Assembly (NCBI GenBank): GCA_964512675.1
Contig: CAZEJR010000001.1
Coordinates: 1-64,000 of the forward strand
Length of the DNA: 64,000 bases
From: A07HB70 sp964512675
GTDB lineage: Archaea > Halobacteriota > Halobacteria > Halobacteriales > Haloferacaceae
Direction: 5' to 3'
A program made the position numbers and the translations under genes. This document shows positions 16,234-24,246 of the stretch, piece after piece. Position 1 is the first letter of the stretch, and every line of letters starts with the position of its first letter. A model generated the notes under the pieces. That model saw only the letters and a list, made by a program, of their open reading frames with translations, did no database searches and was not told where the DNA came from.

Positions 16234-17390
16234 GCCGGCGTCGCTGCCGTCGTCTGCTCGTATCCCTCTGCTGCGAGGGCGTCGGCCATCGCGTCGAGAA
16301 GGCAGGCGACGTTCTTCTCACGGGCCGAGTACCCCATCGTCCCGATCCGCCAGATCTCCCCGGAGAGCCCGCCGAGCCCGGCTGCGATCTCGATGTCGTG
16401 CGCCTCGCGCAGGTGGTCGATGACGGCCCCGTCGTCGACACCGTCGGGCACCCGAACGGCGTTGAGCGACGGCAGCGCGAGCCCCTCAGGCGGGTTCATC
16501 GAGAGCCCGAGGTCCGCGAGCCCCTCGACCAGTCGCTCCGAGACCCGCGCGTGACGGTCCCAGCGCGCCTCGATCCCCTCCTCGACTGCGACCCGTAGCG
16601 CCTCGCGCAGGGCGTACGTGTTCGTGATCGGTGCGGTGTGGTGGTACGCCCGTTCGTCGCCCCAGTACCCCTCCAGGAGCGAGAGGTCGAGGTACCACGA
16701 CCGCACGTCCTCGTCCCGGTCGAGTACCTTCGCCATCCCGCGGTCGGAGATCGTGAGCGGACTCGCGCCGGGCGGGGCGGAGAGACACTTCTGGGCCGCA
16801 GAGTAGGCCGCGTCGACCCCCCAGTCGTCGACGTGGACCGGGACGCCGCCGAGCGAGGTGACACAGTCTGCGATCACGTACGCGCCGTGGTCGTGGGCCA
16901 CGTCGGTCATCTCGCCGACGTTCGGCTGGCGGATCCCCGTCGTCGTGTCTGCGTGGCAGATGCCGACCACGTCGATCTCCGCCTCGGCGAAGGCGCGTTC
17001 GTACTCCGTCATCCCGACGGGGTCGTTTGCCGCCGTCGGGAGCGAGACGACCGTACCGCCGGCGCGGCGTGCCATCTCCGCCATCCGGTCGCCCCAGTAG
17101 CCCTCCGTCCGCAGGAGGACGCTGTCGCCGGGCTCGACGAGGTTACCGATGCAGGCCTCCATCGCCGCCGACCCGGTTCCGCTCACCGGCAGGGTCCACT
17201 GGTTGTCGGTCTGGAAGACGTAGCGCAGGAGTTCCTGAACCTCGTCCATGATCTCGACGAAGGAGGGGTCGAGGTGGCCGACCAGCGGCGTCGACATCGA
17301 ACGGAGAACCCGCGGGTTGACGTCGCTCGGGCCCGGACCCATCAGCGTTCGGTGCGGAGGCGTGAGTTCGTCGACGTTGGGGGGTTCCAC
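16230..17390 (-). CDS. Class V aminotransferase (alanine/serine-glyoxylate type)
   Basis: 386 aa from the GTG at 17390, chosen for a TATA-like element (aataaacg/ctatctttttt) 25-45 nt upstream and for the conserved LMGPGPSDVNPRVL start. PLP-lysine segment AYSAAQKCLSAPPG, and the VSGTGSAAMEA cofactor loop. Family members transaminate glyoxylate, 3-phosphoserine or ureidoglycine (PucG-type). The TWIN-like HADTTTGIRQP and GYWGDRMAEM blocks fit alanine-glyoxylate aminotransferases. No neighbouring pathway genes help to decide the substrate. Confidence 0.92.
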   Translation of the reverse strand: MEPPNVDELTPPHRTLMGPGPSDVNPRVLRSMSTPLVGHLDPSFVEIMDEVQELLRYVFQTDNQWTLPVSGTGSAAMEACIGNLVEPGDSVLLRTEGYWGDRMAEMARRAGGTVVSLPTAANDPVGMTEYERAFAEAEIDVVGICHADTTTGIRQPNVGEMTDVAHDHGAYVIADCVTSLGGVPVHVDDWGVDAAYSAAQKCLSAPPGASPLTISDRGMAKVLDRDEDVRSWYLDLSLLEGYWGDERAYHHTAPITNTYALREALRVAVEEGIEARWDRHARVSERLVEGLADLGLSMNPPEGLALPSLNAVRVPDGVDDGAVIDHLREAHDIEIAAGLGGLSGEIWRIGTMGYSAREKNVACLLDAMADALAAEGYEQTTAATPA

Positions 17391-17431
17391 GCTCGTAGAA
17401 CAGTCTCCGGCAGAAAAAAGATAGACGTTTA

Positions 17432-17760
17432 TTATCGAACACGCGTCCACTCGTGTCGCGCGAACCGCTCCTCGGCCCGCCGGCGCCCGCGCGCCGCTCT
17501 CCTGGCGCCGGTGCAGACGACGAACGGACACCCCGCGTCACGCGTTCGTGGCCGCTCGAAGAGGTCGAGTCCGTCCCCGTCGGGTCGTACTCGACGACGA
17601 CACGGTGAAACGACTCCGTGGAGACACGGTCGAGCGCCGCGTCCGACTCCGCGACGGCGGTGACGTCGAACCGCCCGTCGTCGGCCTCGAGTGCCGCGAC
17701 CAGTCGTTGCTCGCCCGTAACCGCCCACGAACCGGACGCACAGACCGTCGGCGAGCCGCT
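17432..17760 (-). pseudogene. Relic of a response-regulator receiver domain, frameshifted
   Basis: No intact gene occupies 17391-17890. Reading the minus strand gives two overlapping frames that together look like a haloarchaeal receiver domain. Frame A (~17748 to ~17580) reads LVAALEADDGRFDVTAVAES and DAALDRVSTESFHRVVVEYD. Frame B from ~17585 on reads DGLDLFERPRTRDAGCPF then VVCTGA. A frameshift within a G-rich run near 17577-17585 separates them, the N-terminal acidic pocket is unrecognisable and no output domain follows. This is interpretation by eye; a profile search would test it. Confidence 0.6.
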
Positions 17761-17890
17761 CCGACCAGCACCCGGCCCGCGCCGTCGAACGCCGAGGCGG
17801 TACCGGCAGGGAGACAGCCGAGGAACCCGGCGAGTCGGAGCCGTAGTGGCCCACACAAGAGCCTTACCCGACACCGATCACCTCGTCGAT

Positions 17891-18352
17891 ATGACCCGGC
17901 GGCGTACCGTCGCGGCTGTCCTCGTGACCCTGGCGCTCACGACCGCCGGCTGTGTCGGCACCGAGACAGGGACGACGTCTACGCCGCCTCCGCAGGGGAG
18001 CGTCGAGTTCCCGGACGGACCGAAAGATCCTCCAGAGCGTCCGGCGACGCTGAACGAGTCCGCCGTCCGTGCGTACGTGAGCGCGGTGGAGTACCGCATC
18101 GCGTACAACTCGCTCTGGGTGAGCGAGCACACCGAGGTATCCCTCTCCTGTCGTGTCGACGGCGTCGCCGAGGAGCCCTGGGGGTACGAGGCCGTCGTCA
18201 CGTGTACCGGATACTCGAACACGGACGGTCCGGAGAACGCGACGGCGACACCGGGACCGCACGCCGACTGGTTCACGCAGTCGTTCCAGTACCGCGTCAG
18301 CGCCGACACGACACGCCGTCAGCGGGTCGACTCCCGCGACCCGGTCTCGTGA
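17891..18352 (+). CDS. Small secreted lipoprotein, unknown function
   Basis: 153 aa from the ATG at 17891; the upstream extension of the frame is not coding-like. N-terminal MTRRRTVAAVLVTLALTTAGC is a short signal with lipobox (TTAGC), followed by a Thr/Pro-rich stretch and a compact domain with two further cysteines (SLSCRVD, VVTCTGYS) that may form a disulfide. No family recognised. It is the only intact gene in a 1.8-kb zone that otherwise holds decayed genes. Confidence 0.7.
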   Translation: MTRRRTVAAVLVTLALTTAGCVGTETGTTSTPPPQGSVEFPDGPKDPPERPATLNESAVRAYVSAVEYRIAYNSLWVSEHTEVSLSCRVDGVAEEPWGYEAVVTCTGYSNTDGPENATATPGPHADWFTQSFQYRVSADTTRRQRVDSRDPVS

Positions 18353-18502
18353 CCGAGGCGACTCCCGGCGCCAGCCGTGGTCGCGCTCCGGCCCGGCCGC
18401 GTGGCGCAGCGTCCACCCTCCGTTCGACCACACGGAGCGCGAGCCGGCTGTACGGGTCTCAGAACTCCGAGAGGCACGCATGGCCGGGCGACCTCCGCTA
18501 GC

Positions 18503-19016
18503 TCACTCGAGGGCGACCGTCGCTGTCGCCGTCTCGGCCTCGCTGACCGCCACCTCGATCTCGTACTCGTCCGGTTCACCCGGGCCGTCGACGGTCGGGC
18601 ACTCGACCGGCGCCGCGTCGCCTTCCGCGAGCGCGTCGCCCGTATCGGGTGACGGTGAACGAGAATCCGTCGCTGTTCACGCCGCTGACGCCGCCTGCGC
18701 CGAACTCCTCGGCGGCGGCTCCGTCGCCGGAGACGTCTACCCGAGTCCGACGTTCTCGTGGCTCGCGAACTGTCCGGTGAACCGATCGCGGGGATACGTG
18801 GCACTCACGGACTGCCACTCGCCGTCGGCGAGGGCTTCGCCGACCGTCAGCCGAAGCGACCGACGCGTCCGTCCGCCCGCGCCGCTGTCTGTGAGTGCTA
18901 TCGGGTTCCGGTCGCGACGGCTGTCGCCGTTCCCGCCGGACGAACACTCGCCAGCGCCGTCGTGAGGGTCGTCACCACACCAGCGAGTGCCGTCTTTCGC
19001 CTCACTTCGTCGACAT
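18503..19016 (-). pseudogene. Frameshifted secreted lipoprotein gene
   Basis: The minus strand carries clear protein-like sequence split over several frames. From the ATG at 19016: a hydrophobic signal (RRKTALAGVVTTLTTALA), a lipobox-like G-x-C with SSGGNGDS in the next frame, then RLTVGEALADGEWQSVSATY and PRDRFTGQFASHENVGLG. A further shift gives VSGDGAAAEEFGAGGVSGVN and SDGFSFTVT. The last frame gives DTGDALAEGDAAPVECPTVD, EYEIEVAVSEAETATATVALE and a stop at 18503. At least three or four indels and an early in-frame stop are needed to explain this. The beta-rich, acidic domain looks like a haloarchaeal surface protein; no named family assigned. Confidence 0.8.
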
Positions 19017-19215
19017 GGCCCGACGTCGTGACCGACTGTCGAAGCTCTCGGCCCGACCGGCGGCTCCAGACGGGACTGGAAGCCGTTCGAGCGCGACAGA
19101 GAGGCGCGTCTGACGTCTCCCGATACACACGAGTGGACGGCTCGGGGTGGTCTCACGCACTCGGCTCGGAGCCACTCGGGGACGTGCGTGTCGGACGTCG
19201 AGGTCGGAGTCGGAG

Positions 19216-19390
19216 TGGGGTTGGAGGGATTTGAACCCCCGATTGACTGATATCTCCGGTCTGCCTCGGTCCTCCAGAGGGTCGTCGTCGCCGGCCGTTG
19301 ATCAGACGGCGGCTCGGTATATCAGTCTGGAGTTCGTCACCGGGCGTGGCCTCTGGAGTCAGTCGCCCTGCCTGGCTGGGCCACAACCCC
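19216..19390 (-). tRNA. tRNA-Trp (CCA) with anticodon-loop intron
   Basis: The acceptor strand ggggttg at 19384-19390 pairs with caacccc at 19217-19223; discriminator A at 19216. Anticodon CCA is at 19354-19356 in the loop after the actga stem, and the matching tcagt stem lies at 19246-19250. T arm ggggg-ttcaaat-ccctc is present. About 101 nt interrupt the loop after position 37, the usual intron place. Mature length about 74 nt. A TATA-like cgatttacc lies ~28 nt upstream (19414-19424). Confidence 0.95.
19252..19352 (-). ncRNA. tRNA-Trp intron, probable box C/D 2'-O-methylation guide
   Basis: The ~101-nt intron should be removed by the bulge-helix-bulge endonuclease. In other haloarchaea this intron acts as a box C/D guide for 2'-O-methylation of tRNA-Trp itself. 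Here a C-box-like gtgacga lies near the intron 5' end, ctga elements follow, and a tctggag segment is complementary to the ctccaga of the anticodon loop. Boundaries are deduced from pairing, to within one or two bases. Confidence 0.75.
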
Positions 19391-19430
19391 TCGTGTACTC
19401 TTTTCCTCCTCCGTGGTAAATCGGTTACGG

Positions 19431-19655
19431 TTAGCGGTCCGTCTCTGCCCAGTCGCAGTCCTGGCACTTGTACGCCGTGACGAACTCCGTGACGCTCGGC
19501 ATGTAGCCGACGGAGATGACGGAGCCGCCACAGTCCGGGCAGTCGCGGTCGACGTCTTCGATCTCCTCGGCCTCCATCGGCCGTTCGCCCTCGACGAGTT
19601 CGGCCAGCCGTTCGGGCGTTACCATCCGTCCCTGGACGACGCGGTTCTCGCTCAC
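19431..19655 (-). CDS. DUF5795-like zinc-ribbon protein
   Basis: 74 aa, GTG start. The C-terminal half is a rubredoxin/zinc-ribbon-like CPDCGG...CQDC four-cysteine knuckle. The N-terminal half (MVTPERLAELVEGERPMEAE) looks like a short helical element. I believe this corresponds to the haloarchaeal DUF5795 family; function unknown. It lies 40 nt upstream of tRNA-Trp and 40 nt downstream of the DUF5794 gene. Confidence 0.8.
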   Translation of the reverse strand: MSENRVVQGRMVTPERLAELVEGERPMEAEEIEDVDRDCPDCGGSVISVGYMPSVTEFVTAYKCQDCDWAETDR

Positions 19656-19695
19656 GACTGTGGGTGGGTGTCGAATGCCGTAAGCGTGGTCCTGT

Positions 19696-20601
19696 TCAGA
19701 GCCACGGCGCGCGCTCGGGACCCTCGTCGCCGACGTCGCCGTCTGCCTCGTCGACGCCGCCGTCGTCCGGCAGCGGTCCGTCGGGCACGTACGGGTCGGC
19801 GGCGCGCCGGTCGTCGTGGGTGTTCCGCAGGTCGCGGGCGTGGTCCGGGTCGAGGCTCGACGTCTCGGTCGTCTCGGGCGGATCGTACGCGAACACGGCT
19901 GTGACGGCGACGGCGAACAGCGCTACCGGCGCCGTCGTGGGGAGGAGACCGAGCACCGACAGCGCGAGCAGCCCCAGCGCGACGGCGCTCCCGAACCGGA
20001 AGCGGTCGAGGTCGACGTTCCCGCGGAGCCGTGAACCGAGCAGCGCAACCGCGAGCGCGAACCCGACGCCGACGACGGCAGCGGCGCTCGCCCGGAGGAT
20101 CAGGTCGGTGTCGGCGACGAACACCAGTTCGGCGCCGGCAGGCCGGACGCTCGCGAGCAGGCCGAGCGCGACGATGTGGACGGGTCGCGGGAGCCACTCG
20201 CCGACCCGTGCGCTGGCCGTGTGTGCCGCGACGGTCAGGATGACGATGCCAGCGAACCGCTCGAAGACGGCCATCTCGACGAGGCTTCCGATTGTCGGGG
20301 CCAGCGCCGCCTCGAGCGCCGCGACCGGGACGATGACGGCACCGAGAAGCAGGATCGATGGCACCGCCTCCCGCGGTTCGCCGTCCATCTCCGCGAGGAT
20401 GACTGCGACAGTGGCCGACCCGCCGAATATCAGCACGCCCGTCTCGACGACGCCGAACGGAACGGTCAGCGCGCCGGCGAGAACGAGCGCCGGAAAGATT
20501 CCGTCGACGAGCGGCAGGGCCATCACCGTCGCGAGCAGTCGGGTGGCGCCGCCCACACGTCGTTCCAGGGCGAGCGCGACCGGATGCTGTGAGACGCTCA
20601 T
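19696..20601 (-). CDS. DUF5794-like polytopic membrane protein
   Basis: 301 aa from the ATG at 20601 (MSVSQHPVALALERRVGG). About seven or eight hydrophobic segments span residues ~20-240, followed by a hydrophilic acidic C-terminal tail of ~60 residues. Family assignment (DUF5794) is from memory of the haloarchaeal pairing with DUF5795. No catalytic motif seen. The start lies only 7 nt after a small upstream ORF, so it is probably its operon partner. Confidence 0.8.
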   Translation of the reverse strand: MSVSQHPVALALERRVGGATRLLATVMALPLVDGIFPALVLAGALTVPFGVVETGVLIFGGSATVAVILAEMDGEPREAVPSILLLGAVIVPVAALEAALAPTIGSLVEMAVFERFAGIVILTVAAHTASARVGEWLPRPVHIVALGLLASVRPAGAELVFVADTDLILRASAAAVVGVGFALAVALLGSRLRGNVDLDRFRFGSAVALGLLALSVLGLLPTTAPVALFAVAVTAVFAYDPPETTETSSLDPDHARDLRNTHDDRRAADPYVPDGPLPDDGGVDEADGDVGDEGPERAPWL

Positions 20602-20608
20602 CTCCCGG

Positions 20609-20779
20609 TCAACGGCTGTTCCCGACAGCCGAACGGCGCCACGACGGCCCGCCTCCGCGGGCGTCGGTCGACTCCGAGCGGGCCGTGAGAGCGAACGTGT
20701 CCGGTGTAAATTTGCCGCCGACCGCGTCGAGGCGCGTCTGGACGGCAGTACCGAACTCGTTCTGTCGCTCGGAGTCCAT
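20609..20779 (-). CDS. Small hypothetical protein upstream of the DUF5794 gene
   Basis: 56 aa from the ATG at 20779. The reason to believe it is a gene: a TATA-like ggtttagg (20804-20811) sits ~27 nt upstream of the ATG, and the ORF ends 7 nt before the next start, filling an otherwise unexplained 288-nt gap. The product is hydrophilic, begins with MDSERQNEFGTAV and has a basic Gly/Arg/Ser-rich end. No family recognised. It may be a leader ORF or a decayed gene rather than a functional protein. Confidence 0.5.
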   Translation of the reverse strand: MDSERQNEFGTAVQTRLDAVGGKFTPDTFALTARSESTDARGGGPSWRRSAVGNSR

Positions 20780-20889
20780 ACCTGTCTAGTCGTGTTCCCG
20801 AGTCCTAAACCTTGCGTGTGACCGGACACCACACGACGTGGACGCCGGTCACGCGCAACGCTTTTGCCCGCCGCCGGGGGACCGGCAAC

Positions 20890-22389
20890 ATGGCGAACGA
20901 GTCCGGAGGGGCGTTCACCGGGAAGCTCCGGGTTCCCGAGGCGCTCACCTTCGACGACGTCCTGTTGCGACCGATGGAGAGCCGGGTGGAGCCGGACGAC
21001 GCGGACCTCTCGACGCGCGTCTCGACGTCCGTCGAGCTGACCACTCCGGTCCTCTCGGCGGCGATGGACACCGTCACCGGGGCAGAGATGGCGATCGCGA
21101 TGGCCCGCGAGGGCGGGATGGGGGTGCTCCACCGGAACATGCCCGTCGAGACCGCTGTCGCCGCCGTCGAACGGGTAAAGCGCGCCGACGAACTCGTCAT
21201 CCGGCGCGAGGACGTCGTCACCGCCGACCCGGACCAGACGATCGCCGAGGTGGACGCGATGATGGACCGCGAGGGCGTCAGCGGCGCGCCCGTCGTCGAC
21301 GACGACGACCGGGTGCTCGGTATCATCTCCGGCACCGACATCCGGCCGTACCTCGGCGTCGAGGAGCGCGACCCGGTGCACGAGGCGATGACCGACGAGG
21401 TGATCACCGCTCCGTCGGACGTCGACGCTCGGGGGGCACTAGAGCTGCTGTACGATCACAAGATAGAGCGTGTCCCCGTCGTCGACGGCGACGGGCAGCT
21501 GGTCGGCCTGGTGACGATGCAGGGCGTCCTCCAGCGCCGCGAACACGCCGACGCCGCGCGTGACGACGACGGTCACCTCGCCGTCGGCGTCGCCGTCGGA
21601 CCGTTCGAGGACGACCGGGCTGTCGCCGTCGCCGACGCCGGCGCCGACGCCCTGTTCGTCGACTGCGCGCACGCCCACAACCGGAACGTCGTCGAGAGCG
21701 CGCGCGAGATGGCGGCGCGCGTCGAGGCGGACGTCGTCGTCGGCAACGTCGGTACCCGCCGGGCGGCGGAGGAACTCGTCGACTTTGCCGACGGCATCAA
21801 GGTGGGGATCGGTCCGGGGAGTATCTGTACCACCCGCGTCGTCACCGGCGCGGGGATGCCCCAGATAACGGCCGTCGCGGAGGTGGCAGACGTCGCGAGC
21901 CGGCACGACGTCCCGGTGATCGCCGACGGCGGCATCCGGTACTCCGGCGACGCGATAAAGGCGGTCGCCGCGGGTGCCGACGCGGTGATGCTCGGCTCGT
22001 ACTTCGCCGGCACCGACGAGGCGCCGGGGCGGATCATCACGATGAACGGCAAGCGGTACAAGCAGTACCGCGGCATGGGCAGCGTCGGCGCGATGCGGTC
22101 GGGGGGCGGCGACCGCTACCTGAAAGACGAGCCCGCGGACGACGAGGAGGAGTACGTTCCGGAGGGTGTCGAGGCCGCGACGCCGTACAAGGGTCCGGTT
22201 GCCTCCGAGCTCCACCAGCTCGTCGGTGGGATGCGTTCGGGGATGGGCTACGTCGGCGCAGAGACGCTCCCGGAGTTCAAGCGCCGCGCAGAGTTCGTCC
22301 GGGTCTCGCAGGCCGGTCAGACAGAGGGGCACCCACACGACGTGACTATCACCGACGAGGCGCCGAACTACAGTCCGGACGACCGATGA
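20890..22389 (+). CDS. guaB: Inosine-5'-monophosphate dehydrogenase
   Basis: 499 aa. It oxidises IMP to XMP, the committed step to GMP. The ATG at 20890 is preferred over the upstream frame extension because the family begins near LTFDDVLLRP and a promoter-like acgcttttgcc lies ~25-30 nt upstream. Two CBS domains occupy ~residues 100-215. The catalytic loop GPGSICTTR holds C313, followed by the IMP-binding GGIRYSGDAIKA and the flap YRGMGSVGAM. Intact, no intein. Confidence 0.97.
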   Translation: MANESGGAFTGKLRVPEALTFDDVLLRPMESRVEPDDADLSTRVSTSVELTTPVLSAAMDTVTGAEMAIAMAREGGMGVLHRNMPVETAVAAVERVKRADELVIRREDVVTADPDQTIAEVDAMMDREGVSGAPVVDDDDRVLGIISGTDIRPYLGVEERDPVHEAMTDEVITAPSDVDARGALELLYDHKIERVPVVDGDGQLVGLVTMQGVLQRREHADAARDDDGHLAVGVAVGPFEDDRAVAVADAGADALFVDCAHAHNRNVVESAREMAARVEADVVVGNVGTRRAAEELVDFADGIKVGIGPGSICTTRVVTGAGMPQITAVAEVADVASRHDVPVIADGGIRYSGDAIKAVAAGADAVMLGSYFAGTDEAPGRIITMNGKRYKQYRGMGSVGAMRSGGGDRYLKDEPADDEEEYVPEGVEAATPYKGPVASELHQLVGGMRSGMGYVGAETLPEFKRRAEFVRVSQAGQTEGHPHDVTITDEAPNYSPDDR

Positions 22390-22425
22390 CGACGGGACGC
22401 GGCTGCCAGCCGACCACGAGGGGCA

Positions 22426-22434
22426 GCTTAATAG
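22426..22434 (+). promoter_or_regulatory. TATA-like box of the HalX regulator gene
   Basis: Element gcttaatag lies ~42 nt before the ATG at 22475, which leaves room for a short 5' leader, unlike most genes here. The leader contains a near-palindromic ggcggtac...gtaccgcc (22443-22450 and 22468-22474 region). Confidence 0.5.
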
Positions 22435-22474
22435 TCCCCCCGGCGGTACGCCCGTACGATCACAGGGTACCGCC

Positions 22475-23080
22475 ATGAGTGAGACACGACCGACGGTCGT
22501 CGTCGTCGAGGACGAGTCCGACCTCGCCGACCTCTACGCCGCCTGGCTGGAGGAGGAGTACGACGTCCACCCGGCGTACGGCGGGGTGGACGCGCTCGAA
22601 CTGGTAGAAGAGCTCGACGACGTCGACGTTGCACTCCTCGACCGGCGGATGCCCGACCTCTCGGGCGACGAGGTGCTGACGGCGCTCGAGGAGCGCGACG
22701 TGGACACCCGCGTCGCGATGGTCACCGCCGTCGAACCGGACTTCGACATCGTGGCGATGGGGTTCGACGACTACCTCGTCAAGCCCGTCGACCGCGAGGC
22801 ACTAGAGAAGACGGTGTCGAAGCTCCTCCTCCGCGACGAGTACGCCGAGGGCGTGTGCAAGCTGTTCTCGCTCGCGTCGAAGAAGGCGCTGCTAGAGGCC
22901 GAGAAGTCGGCCGCGGAGCTCGAGGGGAGCGACGAGTACGCCGAGCTCTCTGCGAGCATCGAGGACCACCGCAGCCGTCTCGACGCCACTCTCGACGAGC
23001 TGAACGAGGAGTCCGACCTATCAGAGCTCTACCGCGACCTCGACACCGACGACCCGGCTCCGGGCGACGTCGACGTCTGA
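22475..23080 (+). CDS. HalX-domain response regulator
   Basis: 201 aa. Receiver domain ~residues 6-120 with the acidic pair in VVVVEDESDLADLY, the phospho-acceptor D in VALLDRRMPDLSG and the conserved K in DDYLVKPV. Residues ~125-195 form the helical/coiled HalX domain (LFSLASKKALLEAEKSAAEL) found only with haloarchaeal receivers. No DNA-binding domain, so the output is probably protein-protein. No histidine kinase is adjacent. The last 52 nt overlap the convergent aminotransferase. Confidence 0.93.
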   Translation: MSETRPTVVVVEDESDLADLYAAWLEEEYDVHPAYGGVDALELVEELDDVDVALLDRRMPDLSGDEVLTALEERDVDTRVAMVTAVEPDFDIVAMGFDDYLVKPVDREALEKTVSKLLLRDEYAEGVCKLFSLASKKALLEAEKSAAELEGSDEYAELSASIEDHRSRLDATLDELNEESDLSELYRDLDTDDPAPGDVDV

Positions 23081-24246
23081 CCGTCGGTCTCGGCGTCGAC
23101 GAACCGCTCGACCCGGGTGAGCGCCTCCTTCAGTTCGCTCATCGCCGTCGCGTACGACACCCGCAGGTGACCGGCACCGCCCTCGCCGAAGACGCTCCCG
23201 GGGACGAGCGCCACCGACTCGGACTCGAGGAGCCCCTCGGCGAACGCCTCGTCGTCGCCGTCGAACCCGTCCGGCACCTCGGGAAACGCGTAGAACGCCC
23301 CGGTCGCCTCGAAGCAGTCCATCCCCATCTCGTTGAACCGCGAGACGACGAACCGCCGCCGCCGGTCGAACGCGTCGTGCATCTCAGCGAGGTCGTCCGC
23401 ACAGCTCCGGAGCGCTTCGACCGCGGCGTACTGCGCCGTCGTCGGCGCCGAGAGCATCCCGTACTGGTGGATGCGGTTGAGCGCACGCATCGCGTCCGGC
23501 GGCCCGAGCGCGTAGCCGAGGCGCAGCCCTGTCATCGCGTAGGCCTTCGAGAAGCCGTTGACGACCACGGTGCGCTCGTGCATCCCCGGTAGCGCCGCGA
23601 TCGAGGTGTGGTTGCCCTCGTAGGTCAGCGAGGCGTATATCTCGTCGCTGACGACCAGCAGGTCGTGCTCGCGACAGAACGCCGCTATCTCGGCGAGCTG
23701 GTCACGGGACGCGGTCGCGCCGGTCGGGTTGTTCGGGTAACAGAGGACGAGCACGTCCGCCTCGTCGGCGCCCGCGTCGCGGAGCGCCTCGGGCGTCAGC
23801 ACGAACTCGTCGTCGGCGCTCGTCGGGACCGACAGCGGCTCGCCGCCGGCGAACAGCGCCGTCGGGCGGTAGGAGATGTACGTCGGCTCGTGGACCGCGA
23901 CGTGGTCGCCGGGGTCGACGAACGCGCGCATCGAGGCGTCGACGGCCTCGCTCGCGCCCGCGGTGACGACGATCTCGTCGTCGGGGTCGTACTCCAGTCC
24001 CCACTGTTCGACGTGGGCGGCGACCGCCTCGCGCAGCTCGTACAGCCCGCGGTTGGCCGTGTACGAGGTTCGACCGCGCTCCAGCGAGTCGATTGCGGCC
24101 TCGCGGGCCGCCCACGGCGCAGAGAAGTCCGGCTCCCCGACGCCGAGCGAGATGACGTCGTCGGCGCCTTCCGCCAGCTCGAAGAAGCGGCGGATGCCGG
24201 AGGGCGGGACACGCTCGACGCGCTCCGAGGGCTCGAACTCACTCAC
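23029..24246 (-). CDS. Class I/II aminotransferase (aspartate-type)
   Basis: 405 aa. Fold-type I PLP enzyme with GVGEPDFSAP, CYPNNPTG, VVSDEIYASLTY and the PLP-lysine NGFSKAYAMTGLRLGY. Such enzymes transfer amino groups between aspartate, aromatic or branched amino acids and 2-oxoacids. The GTG at 24246 overlaps the stop of an upstream Lrp gene by 4 nt (GTGA). The C-terminal ~25 residues after VERFVDAE are low-complexity, extend past the normal end and overlap the HalX gene, suggesting loss of an earlier stop. Confidence 0.93.
   Translation of the reverse strand: MSEFEPSERVERVPPSGIRRFFELAEGADDVISLGVGEPDFSAPWAAREAAIDSLERGRTSYTANRGLYELREAVAAHVEQWGLEYDPDDEIVVTAGASEAVDASMRAFVDPGDHVAVHEPTYISYRPTALFAGGEPLSVPTSADDEFVLTPEALRDAGADEADVLVLCYPNNPTGATASRDQLAEIAAFCREHDLLVVSDEIYASLTYEGNHTSIAALPGMHERTVVVNGFSKAYAMTGLRLGYALGPPDAMRALNRIHQYGMLSAPTTAQYAAVEALRSCADDLAEMHDAFDRRRRFVVSRFNEMGMDCFEATGAFYAFPEVPDGFDGDDEAFAEGLLESESVALVPGSVFGEGGAGHLRVSYATAMSELKEALTRVERFVDAETDGQTSTSPGAGSSVSRSR

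Noticed and set aside
18153..18965. 270-aa plus-strand ORF in the decay zone
   Set aside because: Its product is Ser/Arg-rich and compositionally unlike real genes here. The coherent protein-like signals lie on the minus strand in separate frames.
19216..19390. tRNA-Trp as the edge of an integrated element
   Set aside because: The pattern is suggestive, but no integrase, recombinase, or repeat of the tRNA 3' end was found in the window.
20890..22389. Intein or insertion in guaB
   Set aside because: Length and continuity of all IMPDH motifs show no insert.
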